A stretch of DNA of 22,475 nucleotides from positions 1-22,475 of IMG/VR virus record IMGVR_UViG_3300043331_001812. The stretch is one strand, 5' to 3'. Positions 21,644 through 22,475 of this stretch are shown here, one piece after another (the first letter of the stretch is position 1; every line of letters begins with the position of its first letter). Both the position numbers and the translations under genes were made by a program. The DNA comes from a virus. The notes beneath the pieces were generated by a model. The model had not been told where the DNA came from and did no database searches. It worked only from the letters and a program-made list of their open reading frames with translations.

Positions 21644-21785
21644 AGTAGGGTAGAATAGGAGCACCGCAGGCTCTTCCTGCCCACCAACTTAGCAGTCGAG
21701 CGCCTCCGAGCGCCGTTTCTCGTCCTACTTTGAGCGCCATCGAGTGCCCCAACTCGATGGCGCTTTTTTGTTGCTCGGAGGCCGC
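21637..21785 (+). other. Leader region ahead of prohead protease
   Basis: This gene-free stretch begins within motif copy 2. It has a hairpin GCAGG/CCTGC (21666-21670 with 21676-21680), three copies of GAGCGCC (21698-21704, 21708-21714 and 21732-21738) and a strong terminator at 21733-21769. A CGGAGG ribosome binding site for the protease follows at 21776-21781. The order suggests either an attenuated leader or a short separate transcript. Confidence 0.5.
21733..21769 (+). terminator. Intrinsic terminator
   Basis: A perfect 13-base stem, AGCGCCATCGAGT (21733-21745) with ACTCGATGGCGCT (21752-21764), closes a six-base loop and is followed by a run of six T (21764-21769). This is the clearest terminator in the window. 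It would stop transcripts from the virion operon before the protease gene, unless read through. Confidence 0.9.
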
Positions 21786-22475
21786 ATGCCCAACAAGATG
21801 GTTCACAAGACCTTCGGGATCAAGATCCTGGAGCGCACCAAGGAGGGAGGCCGGATCCTGATCAACACTGCCTCGGTGGACCGAGACCGGGACCGCGTGC
21901 TGCCCACTGGCGCGCGTGTGGAGAATTACCTTCGCAATCCGGTGGTGCAGTGGGGCCACAACTACCGCGACCCATGGGCCACCGTCGGCAAGAGCGATAC
22001 GCTGGAGCTGTCGCCCGATGGCATCATCGCCAACTTCACCCTGCGCCCAGCCGCCAACGACCAGGACCCACAGAACATTGTGGCGCTGCTGTGGGAGGGT
22101 GGCTGGGTGCGAACCGCCTCCATCGGCTTCATCCCAACGCAAGGCAAACCCAACGACCAGGGTGGTATGGACTTCAATGAGTGGGAGCTGCTGGAGTGGA
22201 GCCTGGTGCCCATCCCCTCCAACCAGGACGCCATGCGACTGGCCATCAAGGGTCTTGACAACCTTGACCCGTCGCCAGCGCCTGAGCTTGAGTCTGCGCC
22301 GGTGCAGCCGGCCGCGCGCGCTTGGGTGCGGTGTCTGACGGCTGAGACCCAGAAGGGCACGCAGACAGTGCTGGCGGCCATCCACCGCTACAAGGTGGCT
22401 GTGCCGCAGGACGCCACGCTGCTACAGTTCGACTTTACACTGGGGGATTGCAAGGAGGTGCCACACCCGGACGCG
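21786..22475 (+). CDS. Prohead protease, HK97 type, partial at right edge
   Basis: The gene starts at ATG 21786 after CGGAGG and stays open to the edge, giving 230 residues. It matches HK97-type (U35) head maturation proteases, which cut scaffold and capsid during assembly. The expected His lies in VVQWGHN (53-59, H58) and the Ser in RTASIGFIP (109-117, S112). ELLEWSLVPIPSN (134-146) is the family's closing motif. The first 165 residues are the protease domain. The rest is a Pro-Glu linker and a following region that may be a fused scaffold or another domain. The end lies outside the window. Confidence 0.88.
   Translation, partial: MPNKMVHKTFGIKILERTKEGGRILINTASVDRDRDRVLPTGARVENYLRNPVVQWGHNYRDPWATVGKSDTLELSPDGIIANFTLRPAANDQDPQNIVALLWEGGWVRTASIGFIPTQGKPNDQGGMDFNEWELLEWSLVPIPSNQDAMRLAIKGLDNLDPSPAPELESAPVQPAARAWVRCLTAETQKGTQTVLAAIHRYKVAVPQDATLLQFDFTLGDCKEVPHPDA

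Noticed and set aside
21633-21656. Sigma70 promoter TTGACT with TAGAAT
   Set aside because: The hexamers look good, but only 12 bases separate them, well below the usual 16-18. Kept only as part of a shared motif.
1-22475. CRISPR array, tRNA genes, insertion sequence or integrase
   Set aside because: No regularly spaced direct repeats with spacers, no tRNA T-loop pattern and no transposase or integrase motifs were found in either strand.

Overview
The window is a GC-rich stretch of a tailed double-stranded DNA phage (Caudoviricetes) or a prophage of one. Every supported gene lies on the + strand. Most neighbours overlap by ATGA or lie within a few bases, so long stretches probably behave as translationally coupled operons. 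The phage call rests on terminase small and large subunits, a portal fused to a MuF/SPP1-gp7 domain, an HK97-type prohead protease, a phage-like family A DNA polymerase and a DnaB-type helicase. The host cannot be named from this sequence. High GC and purine-rich ribosome binding sites only say it is a GC-rich bacterium.

Layout. 1-110 is the tail of an unrecognised gene. 111-468 is a gene-free, strongly self-complementary stretch that looks like a structured RNA or leader. 469-8513 is a replication and nucleotide-metabolism block: an unknown gene, DnaB-type helicase, a small acidic protein, a Rossmann (FAD/NAD) protein, a MazG-HAD fusion, a possible Nmad1-type protein, an extended ThyX, a zinc ribbon, a second MazG-like protein, a small protein, a double zinc ribbon and the DNA polymerase. 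8494-10280 is a run of very small membrane proteins ending in a membrane-anchored protein with a possible winged helix. 10281-10539 is an intergenic control island with a hairpin, a promoter candidate and clustered CTAG and CTTTACG motifs. 10540-11932 holds small unknown and zinc-ribbon proteins. 11929-17546 is the packaging and portal block, with four small genes between terL and the portal gene. 17543-21636 holds virion-type proteins, including one with nine Gly-Gln repeats, then a Com-like zinc finger and a second zinc-ribbon protein. 21637-21785 is a leader with a strong intrinsic terminator, followed by the prohead protease, which runs off the right edge.

How it fits together. The early block appears built to control the dNTP pool. 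ThyX makes dTMP, two MazG-like pyrophosphohydrolases and a HAD phosphatase could remove chosen nucleotides, and the Rossmann protein and the Nmad1-like protein hint at nucleotide modification. Helicase and polymerase then copy the DNA. The late block packages and builds the head. A Com-like finger in the late region is of interest because Mu Com controls translation of a DNA-modification gene. Whether this phage has modified DNA cannot be decided from this window.
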